Assembly (NCBI GenBank): GCA_030152225.1 | Contig: JASLHL010000329.1 | Coordinates: forward strand, 1-37,868 | Direction: 5' to 3' | Source: Flavobacterium sp. | GTDB lineage: Bacteria; Bacteroidota; Bacteroidia; Flavobacteriales; Flavobacteriaceae | Length of the DNA: 37,868 nt | Part shown: piece after piece, positions 25,397 to 33,260 of the stretch | Layout: every line of letters begins with the position of its first letter | Position numbering within the stretch: position 1 is the stretch's first letter | Position numbers and translations under genes: made by a program | The notes under the pieces: model-generated | Databases searched by the model: none | The model's input: the letters and a program-made list of their open reading frames with translations, nothing else | Told to the model about the DNA's origin: nothing

Positions 25397-26938
25397 TTAT
25401 ATGGTTTTTCGGTGTGATAAAATAATATGTTGTTGTCCTTGATCCACATAAATGGACCTATGAAATCCCGTTGTGGTAATGAAGATATTTTTTTCTTTGG
25501 CTTTCTCATTGATAAATGTCTGAAGTAACTCAATCACATCAATGTGGATATACCCCATTTGCTTGGCGTGAATCGCTAGGTGACAATTATCGGGCAATTG
25601 ATACAGCTTATTTTTAATTGCTGTTTTATTGAGAAAAGACACCTCTTGTGCTAGGGTTAAGGTATAAGTACGTTGCTCATCTTGCACAGTATGTTGCATG
25701 GAAAAAGCTTTGCGCACATTTCCAAGAAGTAAAAAAACAACACTCACTGCCATTCCCGCCAATACCCCAAGCAATAAATCAGTAGCAACGACCATAACAA
25801 AGGTGATGATAAACGGCAGGAATTGCGTATAGCCTTTGTGCCAAAAATGGCGAATGATACTAGGTTTAGCGAGGTTATACCCGACTAAAATCAACACCGC
25901 TGCTAAAGAAGCTAAAGGGATCATATTCAAAATAAGCGGCAATAGGAGTACCGCCAAAAACAACAAGACGCCGTGAATAACGGCCGAGGCTTTATAGCGT
26001 CCACCTGCATTGACATTGGCCGAAGAACGCACTACAACGGACGTCATAGGTAAGCCTCCTATTAGCGAACTCAGTATATTTCCAATACCTTGGGCTTTGA
26101 GTTCTCTATTGGTATTTGTACTGCGCTTTAAAGGATCCAAACGATCTGTTGCCTCTATACACAAAAGTGTCTCAATAGAGGCCACAATGGCTATTGTTCC
26201 AGCAATAACCCAGACCGTTGGATTGACAAATCCACGCCAATCAGGAAAAACAAAGAGGGAAGAAATAGCAGAAAAATCATCCAACAGCGGCATAGCAACT
26301 AATTGCGTTGAATCAATTCGCCATGAACTTCCGCTATATCCCCAAAATTGATTGAGTGAAATTCCCACAGCCACAACAACAAGTGCTGCAGGTAGAAAAG
26401 AGAGCGAACGCAATGTTTTACTTTTATTCCACAAGATTAAAATAGCCAATGATAAAAGAGTAATGGCCACTGTTCCTTTGTGAATAACGGCGACGCTGTT
26501 AAGAGCACCCAAGGTTTCAATGCCAAACACCAAAGGCAGTTGTTTAATCAAAATAACCAATCCTATTCCGGCTAGCATGCCTTCAATTACGCTAGAAGGA
26601 AAAAAATTGGCAATCGTACCCAGGCGTAAAAAGCCCAAGAGCAATTGCAGTACACCTGCAATAATTCCTGCAGTCAGCAAAAGTTGGAAGGATCCCAACT
26701 CACTAATAGCCGCTAGAATAATGGCAGCCAATCCCGCAGCAGGACCACTTACACTCACATTGGAATTACTTAAAAACCCGACGACAATCCCCCCGATAAT
26801 TCCAGAAATAATTCCAGAGATCGGCGGTGCGCCAGAAGCTAGTGCGATTCCCAAACACAAGGGAAGCGCGACTAAAAAGACCACAAGGCCTGGAGCAACA
26901 CTTTTTTTCCATGTTGCTAAACGCATAGTATGTATCAT
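25397..26938 (-). CDS. SulP-family anion transporter
   Basis: 513 residues: about 12 membrane spans to residue 410 (starting WKKSVAPGLVVFLVALPLCLGIALASGAPP, with the LSNSNVSVSGPAAG segment), then a STAS-like domain (about 425-505). SulP proteins carry sulfate, bicarbonate or other anions. Close linkage to a carbonic anhydrase, 2 nt apart, favours bicarbonate transport, as in similar linked or fused SulP-carbonic anhydrase pairs. Substrate is inferred, not shown. The start ATG at 26938 lies just before the conserved first helix; ATG for MRLATW four codons on is also possible. Confidence 0.9.
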   Translation of the reverse strand: MIHTMRLATWKKSVAPGLVVFLVALPLCLGIALASGAPPISGIISGIIGGIVVGFLSNSNVSVSGPAAGLAAIILAAISELGSFQLLLTAGIIAGVLQLLLGFLRLGTIANFFPSSVIEGMLAGIGLVILIKQLPLVFGIETLGALNSVAVIHKGTVAITLLSLAILILWNKSKTLRSLSFLPAALVVVAVGISLNQFWGYSGSSWRIDSTQLVAMPLLDDFSAISSLFVFPDWRGFVNPTVWVIAGTIAIVASIETLLCIEATDRLDPLKRSTNTNRELKAQGIGNILSSLIGGLPMTSVVVRSSANVNAGGRYKASAVIHGVLLFLAVLLLPLILNMIPLASLAAVLILVGYNLAKPSIIRHFWHKGYTQFLPFIITFVMVVATDLLLGVLAGMAVSVVFLLLGNVRKAFSMQHTVQDEQRTYTLTLAQEVSFLNKTAIKNKLYQLPDNCHLAIHAKQMGYIHIDVIELLQTFINEKAKEKNIFITTTGFHRSIYVDQGQQHIILSHRKTI

Positions 26939-27206
26939 TTTTTGTTTACTAAAGAATTAATCTCATTGACTTCTCTTGTAAAGGAACAATAGTACCATAG
27001 CCGTCGTATTCAAGGTGATAATCTCCTTAAAACAGCTAGTTCAACCCATCCATTACAGGGGATAGTCTAATGAAAATACGAGATAAAAATCGCTCTTTGT
27101 GTGAGACAAACAGCTCTAACAAGACTTCAATCCAAGGCCATACTAGACATTCGATCGCATGTACCGAATATCACTTGACAGCCATAAAACTTACTCTTGT
27201 TTTTCT

Positions 27207-27512
27207 TTAAGCAACAAAATATTCTGGAGGTGGAGATACGACCTCAAACTCTTGAGATTCGTACACTAACTTTAACTGAGCAAAGGCAAGTCCCTTGCGT
27301 TCTGAATCTTGAAAAACAAAATCATCCTGAAACTGGTGAAAGTCATTGCAGTGACCTTTTTCTTCTTCCTCAGCGTTGGTGATTGGCTTTTTGTTTTCTT
27401 CGGAAATAGTAATCATCGGTATATCCAATTCAATGCCTGCTAACACCGCAATAGTTGGTGTAGCAATGAAGTTAACAAAGAAAAATAAAACGACTAGCGA
27501 TGCATATTTCAT
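27207..27512 (-). CDS. Small secreted or membrane-anchored protein with a PPPE tail
   Basis: 101 residues when started at ATG 27512. The longer frame to 27620 would overlap the neighbouring Nudix gene and adds a sequence without a signal. The N-terminus MKYASLVVLFFFVNFIATPTIA is a signal peptide or anchor. The middle is acidic (ITNAEEEEKGHCNDF), and the C-terminus ends SPPPEYFVA. I recall similar short flavobacterial proteins with an ATPT hydrophobic start and a PPPE tail, often near metal or TonB loci; function unknown. A promoter lies directly before the ATG, so the message would have almost no leader. No neighbour suggests a role. Confidence 0.7.
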   Translation of the reverse strand: MKYASLVVLFFFVNFIATPTIAVLAGIELDIPMITISEENKKPITNAEEEEKGHCNDFHQFQDDFVFQDSERKGLAFAQLKLVYESQEFEVVSPPPEYFVA

Positions 27513-27517
27513 GAAAA

Positions 27518-27546
27518 CAAAAATATTTTTTTTTGAAACTATACAA
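27518..27546 (-). promoter_or_regulatory. Promoter of the small secreted protein gene
   Basis: Minus strand: TTG (27546-27544), 18 bp, TATTTTTG (27525-27518), an exact -7 match. The predicted start of RNA is within a few bases of the ATG at 27512, so the transcript may be leaderless. Confidence 0.6.
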
Positions 27547-27591
27547 GAATTTGAGGTGTTAATTTTTTTGTAATTGTGAATACACCTCTTC

Positions 27592-28443
27592 TCACCTTCT
27601 TGATTCAGCCAAAAAATCAAAAACCTTCAATACACCAGGCACTGGAATTTGATGTTGGAGGTATTCTTCTTTCGTAAAATACTGTACACCCCCAATTTCA
27701 TTGGCAATGGTTATTGTTTCGTTCTTCAATGGATAAAAGTAACAGGCTTGTTGCATCATGATATTCTTTTTCTCACCAAAAGCAGGCGCTACAATAGGGG
27801 TTAAAAACGACAGGCGGTCGGGTTGTAAACGAAGGGATAGCTCCTCTTCTATTTCGCGGATTAAGGCTTGTTTACTATCCTCACCTGCATCTATCTTTCC
27901 TCCAGGTAAATACCACGCTTGTTTATTCTTACTGAATGCTAGGAGCAGCTTGTCACCATCCAAACACACTAGTCCAGCTGTCTGTAGATCAAGCCAAGGT
28001 TCGCGCACCACGGTGAGGTAATATTCGGTGGCAGGTTGTGCTACAAACTCCCCCTCCCAAACGCTTGATCGCTGTCCGCCTAGTTGTTCATAAATCAGAT
28101 TCGTTTCATGCGAACTCCAAACGGTTAGGTAGTTGAACTTCTCCTTTAGGGCTACCGTTCGAATTTCATTTACTAAGGCTTCTACTCCTTCTTCCCTGAA
28201 ATACTGAGGCAAAAGATATAGTTCCGTCAAATGTCCATAATACAGCTCAGTACGGAGAACAAAATAAGCCACTACCTCACCCCCCAATTTAACCCAATAC
28301 GCCTTACTTTTTTCAGTCGGATATTCCTCCTCTTGTAGAGGAAGCGCAGGCAAACAAAAAGCTTGTGCCTGTTGTTTTAATGCATCGATTATTGGATCGT
28401 GGGGTATAAGAAGCTGTTGTACTGTAAGGTTGAATGCAGACAT
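27592..28443 (-). CDS. GNAT-like domain fused to a Nudix hydrolase
   Basis: 283 residues. The first half (about 1-135) looks like a GNAT acetyltransferase domain (AYFVLRTELYYGHLTELYLLPQYFREEGVEALV). The second half is a Nudix hydrolase with an intact box from Gly182: GKIDAGED...REIEEEL, preceded by AWYLPGG. Nudix enzymes cleave nucleoside diphosphate derivatives; the joint substrate is not predictable. The ATG at 28443 is abutted upstream by 245 bp of pure 7-nt repeats, and beyond these by a terminator, so no ordinary promoter is visible. The 3' end is 80 bp before the small secreted-protein gene on the same strand. Confidence 0.85.
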   Translation of the reverse strand: MSAFNLTVQQLLIPHDPIIDALKQQAQAFCLPALPLQEEEYPTEKSKAYWVKLGGEVVAYFVLRTELYYGHLTELYLLPQYFREEGVEALVNEIRTVALKEKFNYLTVWSSHETNLIYEQLGGQRSSVWEGEFVAQPATEYYLTVVREPWLDLQTAGLVCLDGDKLLLAFSKNKQAWYLPGGKIDAGEDSKQALIREIEEELSLRLQPDRLSFLTPIVAPAFGEKKNIMMQQACYFYPLKNETITIANEIGGVQYFTKEEYLQHQIPVPGVLKVFDFLAESRR

Positions 28444-28445
28444 GG

Positions 28446-28690
28446 TTTGTTCGTTGTGCGTTGTTCGTTGTGCTTTGCTCGTCGTGCGTCGTGCGTTGTG
28501 CGTTGCTCGTCGTGCGTTGTGCTTTGCTCGTCGTGCGTTGCTCGTTGTGCGTTGTGCGTTGCTCGTCGTGCGTTGTGCGTTGTGCGTTGCTCGTCGTGCG
28601 TTGTGCGTTGTTCGTCGTGCTTTGCTCGTCGTGCTTTGCTCGTCGTGCTTTGCTCGTTGTGCGTCGTGCTTTGCTCGTTGTGCGTCATGC
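28446..28690. repeat. Long 7-nt tandem array, 35 units without a phase slip
   Basis: All units fit [GT]T[TC][GA][TC][GT]C. The main types are GTTGTGC, GTCGTGC, GTTGCTC, TTTGCTC and GTTGTTC. The minus strand is almost free of T (GCACGAC, GAGCAAA). The type order is irregular, so it is not a simple copy of a larger unit. Long frames through it on both strands are repeat translations, not genes. It fills the whole space between the Nudix start codon and the terminator at 28698. Confidence 0.93.
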
Positions 28691-28697
28691 TAAAGTA

Positions 28698-28740
28698 AAA
28701 AGAAAAAGCAGGACAATAAAATCATCCTGCTTTTTCTTTT
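28698..28740. terminator. Orphan terminator with a 16-bp perfect stem
   Basis: AAAAGAAAAAGCAGGA and its exact complement flank an 11-nt loop and end in T-rich sequence on both strands. No gene lies directly upstream on either strand: the nearest upstream minus-strand gene ends at 29277. Confidence 0.8.
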
Positions 28741-28744
28741 TCAC

Positions 28745-29276
28745 AAAATTTTGTTTTGTAGTACAAACAAATTTGTCTGCCCTACACGTTTTTAATTTAA
28801 AAATGAAGAACTATTATGAAACAACAAACAATTAAACAGAACACTTTTATTTTTAAATTAAAAACGAAAAGTTCTTTCTTACTTTCACCTGCATCCCTTT
28901 TTTCGCCTTACTTAAAAAAGAGACACAAGTCCAAAAGAACTTTTGTTTTTTTAATTCCTCAACAAAGGAAATAACAATCTATCTAATAAGCAAGAAAAAA
29001 AAGCATCAACTTGCTTTTTTAATCATTATTTAATACGCTAAAAAAAATAGTTGAACGAAATGAAATTTCGGCAACATAATATTGTACAAAACACAAAAAA
29101 AACAAAAAAAGATTACTCTTTTTCCATCTATTTTCTGGTCCCTTTAAATCAAAACAACTGTTTTTTACTTGTTTTAAGACGCTTCCTACTTCCTTTAAAC
29201 TCAATTAGAAGTTGAGCTACTAAGTATTTCTCATCCTTTTGCGTGCAAACACTACTCACCATCAAAAAATCAGTTT
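28745..29276. other. 532-bp AT-rich gap, no convincing gene
   Basis: I find no credible ORF. A minus-strand frame of 61 codons at 29019-29204 has no family resemblance. The stretch is AT-rich and includes a second bidirectional hairpin: AAAAAAGCA, loop TCAACT, TGCTTTTTT around 28997-29020, which may terminate the HxlR transcript. Confidence 0.5.
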
Positions 29277-29609
29277 TTATTTGTGCTGATCTTCCAATAA
29301 ATAGGCTCCCCAAGCATTGAGTTGTTTTAACACCTCCACTAATTTCATTCCCAAAGGTGTTAGCGTATATTCTACCCGAGGAGGAACTTCATCAAAGCGT
29401 TGTTTGTTTAGAATTCCCGCTTCTTCTAATTCCTTCAGCTGTTGGTTGAGCACACGGCGATCTACGGTGGCTATGCCCCTCAAAAATTCACTAGGTCTGC
29501 GTTCACCTTCGTTAATTCGCCAAATAATTGGAATTTTCCATTTACCGCTAATCGCTTTAACAGCATATTCGAGCGGGCAAACCTTGGTTGTAATAATTTG
29601 TTTCTGCAT
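29277..29609 (-). CDS. HxlR-family winged-helix regulator
   Basis: 110-residue DNA-binding protein of the HxlR/MarR-like group. Visible are CPLEYAVKAISGKWKIPIIWRI, RRPSEFLRGIATVDRRVLNQQLKELEEAGIL and PPRVEYTLTPLGMKL, which are the characteristic helix-turn-helix and wing. Cys11 sits at the usual N-terminal position of redox- or aldehyde-responsive members, which could sense an electrophile. Such regulators usually control an adjacent oxidoreductase or efflux gene; none is adjacent here, so the target is unknown. Confidence 0.9.
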   Translation of the reverse strand: MQKQIITTKVCPLEYAVKAISGKWKIPIIWRINEGERRPSEFLRGIATVDRRVLNQQLKELEEAGILNKQRFDEVPPRVEYTLTPLGMKLVEVLKQLNAWGAYLLEDQHK

Positions 29610-29686
29610 AATCCACTTCGTTTTGTATAGACAAAGGTCTTACTTATATTTTATTTGACCTAGTTTTTTAGCCTAAGCTGTATGTT

Positions 29687-29771
29687 GCATTTTTCTTTAG
29701 TAGAAAAAATAAGTAGGACGAGGTTGTCATGCTGACGAAGGAAGCATCGCATCGGTCAATCTATACCGTTC
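29687..29771. repeat. 85-bp dispersed REP-like element, copy 1
   Basis: 83 of 85 bases match 36745-36829. The core contains ATGCT-GACGAAGGA-AGCAT, a small hairpin. It ends exactly where pyrimidine-rich 7-nt units begin. Confidence 0.85.
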
Positions 29772-29772
29772 C

Positions 29773-29800
29773 CTTTTCCCATCTCCCATCACCCTTTTCT
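29773..29800 (-). repeat. Short 7-nt array after the tRNA-His terminator
   Basis: Four units (CTTTTCC, CATCTCC, CATCACC, CTTTTCT) of the same type as the array at 36915. The purine-rich strand is minus, the strand of the tRNA operon that ends just upstream. Confidence 0.7.
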
Positions 29801-29820
29801 ACTTATAAATCATGAACAAA

Positions 29821-29854
29821 AAAAAAGAGAGCATGCAATAGCATACTCTCTTTT
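29821..29854 (-). terminator. Terminator of the tRNA-His operon
   Basis: On the minus strand: AAAAGAGAG-TATGC stem pairing with GCATGC-TCTCTTTT, loop of 4, then a T-run. It begins 3 nt after the last tRNA. Confidence 0.85.
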
Positions 29855-29857
29855 GTG

Positions 29858-29932
<75 letters not shown>

Positions 29933-29950
29933 GTGTTTGTTTGTTTTTTG

Positions 29951-30025
<75 letters not shown>

Positions 30026-30114
30026 GTGTATTTTTTTTAGGTGTTTCAAACACATTCACCTTTTTCTTTGTATCGGACGATGAGGGTCACCTACCGCTAC
30101 GACTATTTTTTTTG

Positions 30115-30189
<75 letters not shown>

Positions 30190-30213
30190 GTTTTTGTCTT
30201 ATTTTGACGCTTG

Positions 30214-30243
30214 CAAAGGTAGCCATATTTCCTTACGTTGCAA
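30214..30243 (-). promoter_or_regulatory. Promoter of the tRNA-His operon
   Basis: Minus strand: TTG (30243-30241), 19 bp, TACCTTTG (30221-30214). This is an exact Bacteroidota consensus with the same spacing as the TonB operon promoter. The first tRNA base is 25 nt downstream. Confidence 0.75.
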
Positions 30244-30260
30244 GCATTTTTTTAAAAATT

Positions 30261-30977
30261 TTACATCAAATCATCTAAACGATTGACTGCCAAATACCTT
30301 TCTACAGTAAATCCTTCTGCATGTTCTCGATTTATCAACCGTCCTAGGTCCTGTGCACGATACACAATACTATCGAGGAAGTTTTTGGAGGTAATAGGCG
30401 TTGAAGGTTCTTTGGAGTTTACATCGTAGAATTGAGTTCCATAAGCCAATACGGACTGCATTTTTTGATCGATAAATCCCGTTACATCGACTACAAAATC
30501 AGGTTCAATGTTTTTCCATTGGATGTAGTGATACACCAATTTAGGGCGCCAAGCCTCCTGTTCCACCCCGTTTATTGCGGTTTCAATCCGTCTTAATCCC
30601 GCCAAAAAACAAGCATCAGAAACTAATTTACTGCCCTTTCCGTGGTCAATATGGCGATCGTCAATTGCGTTACACAATACAATTTCAGGCTTGTATTTGC
30701 GAATCATTTTGATAATTTCCAACTGATGGGCTTCGTCATTGACGAAAAAGCCATCGCGAAAACCCAAGTTTTCTCGCACGGATACACCTAAAATAGCGGC
30801 GGCAGCGGCGGCTTCTTGTGCTCGAATCTCCGCACTCCCTCTTGTTCCTAATTCGCCTCGCGTCAAATCGACAATACCGACTTTTTTACCCAGGTGAATT
30901 TCTTTTGCAATTGTTGCGCCACATCCCAATTCGACATCATCTGGATGTGCGCCAAAAGCTACTATATCTAATTTCAT
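30261..30977 (-). CDS. bshB1: Bacillithiol biosynthesis deacetylase BshB1
   Basis: 238-residue zinc deacetylase (LmbE/PIG-L family) that removes the acetyl group from GlcNAc-malate to give GlcN-malate in bacillithiol synthesis. The metal/catalytic motif AHPDDVELG (10-18) and the second ligand motif DDRHIDHGKG are both visible, with RGELGTRGS in the substrate loop. Size and motifs fit BshB1 better than other LmbE proteins. It is last in a minus-strand group behind the isochorismate synthase-like gene, with a 4-nt gap. bshA and bshC are not in the window. Glucosamine-deacetylase activity is from family knowledge. Confidence 0.92.
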   Translation of the reverse strand: MKLDIVAFGAHPDDVELGCGATIAKEIHLGKKVGIVDLTRGELGTRGSAEIRAQEAAAAAAILGVSVRENLGFRDGFFVNDEAHQLEIIKMIRKYKPEIVLCNAIDDRHIDHGKGSKLVSDACFLAGLRRIETAINGVEQEAWRPKLVYHYIQWKNIEPDFVVDVTGFIDQKMQSVLAYGTQFYDVNSKEPSTPITSKNFLDSIVYRAQDLGRLINREHAEGFTVERYLAVNRLDDLM

Positions 30978-30981
30978 ACGC

Positions 30982-32049
30982 TTAAAATAAAATCTTTTTC
31001 ATGGTGGTGGATTTATTGACGGTTTCCACAAATTCACTTGTGGGATCACTATCTGCCGTCACTCCACAACCGATATATAAATTTACTTGATTTTTTTCAA
31101 TTTCCATACAGCGCAAATTGACAAACAACTGGCTTGATGTTTGATTTTGCGGCGTGGTATCATTCAATAGGCCCAAATATCCAGCATAGTATTTACGCGC
31201 ATACCCTTCTTCTCGAAGGAGAAAATCGCGGGCAGCTGATTTGGGCATGCCACATACGGCAGGCGTTGGATGGAGTACATCGACAATTGTTTTCAATGCA
31301 CCTTGGTTCAACTGGGCTTCAATACTCGTACAAATGTGCATGACTTTAGCGGCGCGTTTGGTAAAAGGCGAAGAAACTTGAATCTCACCACTAAACGGCT
31401 TCAATTTGTCCACAATAAAATCCGTTACATACTGTTGCTCTTCTTTTTCTTTATCCCCCCAGTACACCTCTTCTTTTCCGTGATTGACCTGTGTTCCTGC
31501 CAATGCCATGGTACGCAGGGTTTGTCCTTCTAACTCAAGGAGGGTTTCGGGGGTTGCCCCCATCCACAGGCCAACTTTTGGATGGTAGATCACATAACAA
31601 AAAGCTTCGGGATAAGCCGCAATAAGTTTGGAAAACAAAGCAGGGAGTTCCTCTACTTTTCTGTTGATCACTTCTTTTCGAGAGGGTACAACTTTTCCAA
31701 AATGACCTTGATGAATCGCCTTTACACAGCGACCTACCAAATCCTCAAAATTGGCTTTAGCGGGTTGCTCCTCATAATTCAACTTAAAATCCAATCCAAA
31801 GGAGGCCAATTGCTCCTGTTCTAGCACTAAATCTTCCTCTAGTTGCACGGAGGCATCAAACGGAATATAAAAGCGCACGCCTTCATAAAAAGGCGCGAGA
31901 ACAAATCCTTTCTCTTTAAAAGTAGAAACAAGATGCAGGGTGGCATCTTGTTGAAACAAGCCCTTTACGAGGGGCTGGTTTGGTTTTTTATACAGAACAA
32001 AAGGCTTGTCTTCTTTTATATGCGTGAACCACGTTTCATATAATTTCAT
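30982..32049 (-). CDS. menF: Isochorismate synthase (MenF/EntC-type)
   Basis: 355-residue chorismate-binding enzyme converting chorismate to isochorismate, entry to menaquinone or to catechol siderophores. Visible are GKVVPSRKEV with the base Lys119, GATPETLLE with the Mg ligand Glu168, LAGTQ (184-188) and the C-terminal GCGVTADSDPTSEFVETVNKS. The N-terminal third is divergent, as usual. Its ATG overlaps by one base the TAA of the upstream hotdog thioesterase (TAATG), so translation is coupled. With a MenI-like neighbour the menaquinone role is more likely than siderophore synthesis. The symbol is assigned from context and motifs. Confidence 0.88.
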   Translation of the reverse strand: MKLYETWFTHIKEDKPFVLYKKPNQPLVKGLFQQDATLHLVSTFKEKGFVLAPFYEGVRFYIPFDASVQLEEDLVLEQEQLASFGLDFKLNYEEQPAKANFEDLVGRCVKAIHQGHFGKVVPSRKEVINRKVEELPALFSKLIAAYPEAFCYVIYHPKVGLWMGATPETLLELEGQTLRTMALAGTQVNHGKEEVYWGDKEKEEQQYVTDFIVDKLKPFSGEIQVSSPFTKRAAKVMHICTSIEAQLNQGALKTIVDVLHPTPAVCGMPKSAARDFLLREEGYARKYYAGYLGLLNDTTPQNQTSSQLFVNLRCMEIEKNQVNLYIGCGVTADSDPTSEFVETVNKSTTMKKILF

Positions 32050-32495
32050 TACCCCTTGTTTTTTTCGATTACTATATTGGTGATTTTACACACGGATAAC
32101 AACACATCGTTCTCATCCGTAATTCGAATTTCCCATAAATGGAGGGTTCGCCCCCGATGGATTAAGCGCGCTGTTCCTGTCACTATCCCTGCTCGTTTGC
32201 TGCGCACGTGATTGGCAGAAATCTCAATACCGCGAATCTCTTGTTCTCTTGGGTCAATCAACATCAGAGAAGCTCCACTTCCCAAGCTCTCTGCCAGTGC
32301 GACCATTGCCCCGCCGTGCAATAAACCCGCTGGTTGATGTACGCGTTCATTTACAGGCATTGTCGCCACTAAAAACTCTGGGCCGGCGTCAATATAATGA
32401 ATTTCCAATGTTTCCATTAAGGTGTTTTTCGTCACCTTGGCATACATGGCTAATACCTCTTCTTTATTAAAATCCTTTCTGCGTTTCACATTCAT
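32049..32495 (-). CDS. Hotdog thioesterase, MenI/PaaI-like (DHNA-CoA hydrolase)
   Basis: 148 residues from ATG 32495. The frame stays open to 32606, but the extra N-terminal stretch is basic and not family-like. The catalytic loop RVHQPAGLLHGGAMVALAESLGS with Gln54, His60 and Glu69, plus GIEISANHVRSKRAG, resemble E. coli YdiI/MenI and EntH closely. MenI hydrolyses 1,4-dihydroxy-2-naphthoyl-CoA in menaquinone synthesis; EntH proofreads enterobactin assembly. The overlap with the isochorismate synthase gene supports a joint role in menaquinone supply. No signal peptide; cytoplasmic. Confidence 0.85.
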   Translation of the reverse strand: MNVKRRKDFNKEEVLAMYAKVTKNTLMETLEIHYIDAGPEFLVATMPVNERVHQPAGLLHGGAMVALAESLGSGASLMLIDPREQEIRGIEISANHVRSKRAGIVTGTARLIHRGRTLHLWEIRITDENDVLLSVCKITNIVIEKNKG

Positions 32496-32684
32496 ACTAT
32501 AACTAATTTTAGGCGTCTTAAAAGTAAGCCAAAAAAGATGCACTCGTCTTAAAAATATTATAATTCTTTCTTTTTTGAAAGTACCAGTACATTTCTTCTG
32601 CTCCAAGCCTGAAGTGTATCCTATTTTTTTAGTATTTTTAAGCCCTTAAAATAAAGAACCAATTTTAGTATAAGGAAACGAGTA

Positions 32685-33257
32685 ATGGAAGATATCCAAA
32701 AAGAAGTTCACAACGCTTTTGAAGTGATTAAAAATGGCGGTATTATTTTGTATCCCACGGATACGATTTGGGGCATTGGTTGCGACGCAACGAATTCGGA
32801 AGCCGTCAAAAAGATCTATCAATTAAAACAACGTGCAGAAAGCAAAAGCATGATTGTATTAGTAAATGGCGATCGCCTTTTACACCGTGTTTTTCACAAT
32901 ATTCCAGAAGTTGCTTGGGAGATATTAGAATTCAGTGACAAGCCAACGACCTTAATTTTAGACAACCCCAAGCTGGTTGCTCCTGAGATTATTTCGGCAG
33001 ACCACTCTTTAGGTGTTCGAATTGTCAAAGATACTTTTTGCTACAATTTGATTGAACGCATGAAGGTGCCTTTGGTGTCAACCTCTGCAAATCTCAGTGG
33101 TTTTCCTTCTCCCCAAAATTTTATGGATATTGATTTACGCATTCTCGAAGGCGTGGATTACGTGGTAAACCTCAAACAACAGGAAACCAAACCCCACAAA
33201 CCTTCTACTATCATTAAATTAAAAGAAAACGCACAGGTAACGATCATTAGAAAGTAA
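32685..33257 (+). CDS. L-threonylcarbamoyladenylate synthase (Sua5/YciO/YrdC)
   Basis: 190-residue enzyme making threonylcarbamoyl-AMP for the t6A modification of tRNAs that read ANN codons. Visible are GGIILYPTDTIWGIGCDA (near 18-35), KRAESKSM-like KQRAESKSMIVLV with substrate-binding Lys/Arg, and PLVSTSANLSGFPSP. No C-terminal Sua5 domain is present, so it is the short TsaC form. It is followed after 3 nt by the CCA-adding enzyme gene, pairing two tRNA-maturation functions. A clear promoter was not found in the 78 bp upstream to the menI-like start. Confidence 0.92.
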   Translation: MEDIQKEVHNAFEVIKNGGIILYPTDTIWGIGCDATNSEAVKKIYQLKQRAESKSMIVLVNGDRLLHRVFHNIPEVAWEILEFSDKPTTLILDNPKLVAPEIISADHSLGVRIVKDTFCYNLIERMKVPLVSTSANLSGFPSPQNFMDIDLRILEGVDYVVNLKQQETKPHKPSTIIKLKENAQVTIIRK

Positions 33258-33260
33258 ACG

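Noticed and set aside
28446..28690. CRISPR array
   Set aside because: Period is 7 nt with no spacers, and no cas gene is in the window.
28389..28835. Long frames on both strands through the 28446-28690 array, coding Cys/Arg/Val-rich or Thr/Arg-rich repeats
   Set aside because: They are translations of 7-nt repeats without stops (21-nt period gives 7-residue repeats) and overlap each other on both strands.
29019..29204. 61-codon minus-strand frame after HxlR
   Set aside because: No recognisable domain, hairpin at its end overlaps, and composition matches non-coding surroundings.
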